Assembly: GCA_029882535.1 (NCBI GenBank)
Contig: JAOUKM010000002.1
Location: 1-64,000 of the forward strand
Direction of reading: 5' to 3'
DNA length: 64,000 bases
Source: Candidatus Bathyarchaeota archaeon
GTDB lineage: Archaea; Thermoproteota; Bathyarchaeia; Bathyarchaeales; SOJC01
This document shows, piece by piece, positions 62,963 to 64,000 of the stretch. Position 1 is the first letter of the stretch, and each line of letters starts with the position of its first letter. The notes below the pieces were generated by a model. The model did no database searches. It saw nothing but the letters and a program-made list of their open reading frames with translations, and was not told where the DNA came from. Made by a program: the position numbers and the translations under genes.

Positions 62963-64000
62963 ATGGGTAAGATGACCCCTCATGAATTCTTAATAAATAT
63001 AGTAGGATCTACTGTTTTGAATATAGTCCCTTTCCCTTCTGCTCCAATAGCTCCTTCGGGAGTTTTAGTGAAAGAATATGGCTATGAAATTAGACTCCCA
63101 ACATTTGGAGAAACTGTCAGAGAACTTATGAAAAATAGGGGAGCAAAAGTCCCTGATCTACTTCTGGTTAATGAAGCAATGAAATTACTTATATGTGTAG
63201 AATGCAAGAGCGATTTCACTTTTAAAATAGAAGAAAAACTTTTGAAGCAAATCGAATTTTTCTCATCAGATGAATTTAAGAAAATATGGAAAGAAATGTT
63301 CCCAGAACTAGATGATCTTGAAATATGGACAGTTTGCTATAGGAATCTTGGAAAGAAAATAGCAAGTTTTGTGAAACAGCAACAGAAGACAAAAGACCTT
63401 GCTAACATAGTTGTTTGTGAGATTGAGTTGGGAAAGACAAGGGAAGAAGCTCACATCCATAAGGTTTGCGGAAGCCACCTAGACAAAAAACTGAATGCTC
63501 AAATGGAAGGTGAAGGACTTATTTGCTCATTACCAAGAATTCACCTTTTGATTGATCCTACTTTAGCATATGGCGAGAGAGTTTTCATAATAGGTAGAAG
63601 GATCTTGTCATTCTTGGCTTCAGCCTACTTAACTGAGAAAGATCGGCTGATAACCATTGATAATTTTAAAGAAAGATATCCTGATGCTGATGCAATTATG
63701 ACAGATGCCGAACTGAAAAAGTGTTTACGGTATTTGCTGAAGCTTGTTCCTGAAATTGGACAACTTAACTCAGCAACAGGGGAACTAATGTTAGCAAAAA
63801 GACCTTCTTTGGATAAGATTAAGAGAAAGCTTAAAAAAATACAAGAGATGATTGAAGAAGAAATCAAAATTGAGCTAGCGAAAATAAGCAAAAAAGGAGT
63901 TAAGCTAGCTTTTAAACGTCCAAGACCACAGAAGACAAAACTTGATAAATGGCTTCCAAAGAAAAATCGTTCGATGGCTTCAGATACCTCTTCTTTTGTT
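62963..64000 (+). CDS. PD-(D/E)XK nuclease-like protein (partial, runs off window)
   Basis: The ATG at 62963 opens a frame of 346 codons with no stop before the window ends. The first 100 residues show the restriction-endonuclease-like arrangement: Asp65 in KVPDLLLVNE and, on the next strand, Glu80-x-Lys82 in LICVECKSDFTF. This is the D...E-x-K metal site of PD-(D/E)XK enzymes. A following helix-rich region and a highly basic C-terminus (KLAFKRPRPQKTKLDKWLPK) would suit DNA binding. It may be a restriction or defence nuclease working with the upstream gene. Function and full length are unknown. Confidence 0.7.
   Translation, partial: MGKMTPHEFLINIVGSTVLNIVPFPSAPIAPSGVLVKEYGYEIRLPTFGETVRELMKNRGAKVPDLLLVNEAMKLLICVECKSDFTFKIEEKLLKQIEFFSSDEFKKIWKEMFPELDDLEIWTVCYRNLGKKIASFVKQQQKTKDLANIVVCEIELGKTREEAHIHKVCGSHLDKKLNAQMEGEGLICSLPRIHLLIDPTLAYGERVFIIGRRILSFLASAYLTEKDRLITIDNFKERYPDADAIMTDAELKKCLRYLLKLVPEIGQLNSATGELMLAKRPSLDKIKRKLKKIQEMIEEEIKIELAKISKKGVKLAFKRPRPQKTKLDKWLPKKNRSMASDTSSFV

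Overview
The window looks like a chromosome segment from an uncultured archaeon, most likely of the Bathyarchaeia / wider Thermoproteota group. The evidence is a thermosome gene directly followed by RNA polymerase subunit Rpo6/K, a CTP-dependent riboflavin kinase, ADP-forming acyl-CoA synthetase subunits, a DUF373 membrane protein, an archaeal coiled-coil protein of the COG1340 type, a Cren7-like DNA-binding domain, many TTG/GTG starts, AT-rich boxes about 28 nt upstream of several start codons, and a tRNA-like gene with an intron. Lineage is an inference; no rRNA is present.

Layout. 1-5.2 kb: the end of a membrane protein, a remnant of an AIM24-family gene, a membrane protein, a broken GNAT gene, three consecutive CBS-domain genes, a winged-helix/Cren7-like protein and a small zinc-ribbon membrane protein. 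5.5-22.5 kb is a housekeeping block: dihydroorotase, acetyltransferase, DUF3795, two methyltransferases, Mut7-C protein, thermosome-rpo6 operon, nitroreductase, malic enzyme, riboflavin kinase, a three-gene minus-strand run (PfkB kinase, CofE-like ligase, acyl-CoA synthetase alpha subunit), methylmalonyl-CoA mutase catalytic subunit and an aminotransferase.

22.8-40.1 kb is a cell-surface block: a secreted PPC-domain protein, a truncated relative, the tRNA-like gene, a beta-helix (NosD-like) protein with one PKD domain and a membrane anchor, and a giant secreted protein with 44 PKD repeats ending in a dockerin-like module. The giant gene is split into two reading frames by an apparent one-base deletion near 32,692.

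40.5-53.6 kb returns to conserved genes: two coiled-coil proteins, acyl-CoA synthetase beta subunit, DUF373, methylthioadenosine phosphorylase, cis-prenyltransferase, adenylosuccinate lyase, an asparagine synthetase-like protein lacking the N-terminal catalytic cysteine coupled to a histone-deacetylase-fold protein, a two-cluster ferredoxin, a membrane protein and a radical SAM protein with a helix-hairpin-helix tail.

53.8-64.0 kb is an accessory island. It opens with a tyrosine recombinase and small unknown genes. A minus-strand cassette (56.3-61.2 kb) encodes a TIR-like domain protein, a zinc-ribbon protein overlapping it, a zinc-ribbon protein with a possible portal-like region, two membrane proteins and a 481-residue unknown. 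A plus-strand pair follows: an unknown protein and a PD-(D/E)XK-type nuclease candidate running off the window. The cassette is flanked by diverged copies of one intergenic sequence. This island is the best place in the window to look for an undescribed defence or mobile-element system; function is inferred, not shown.
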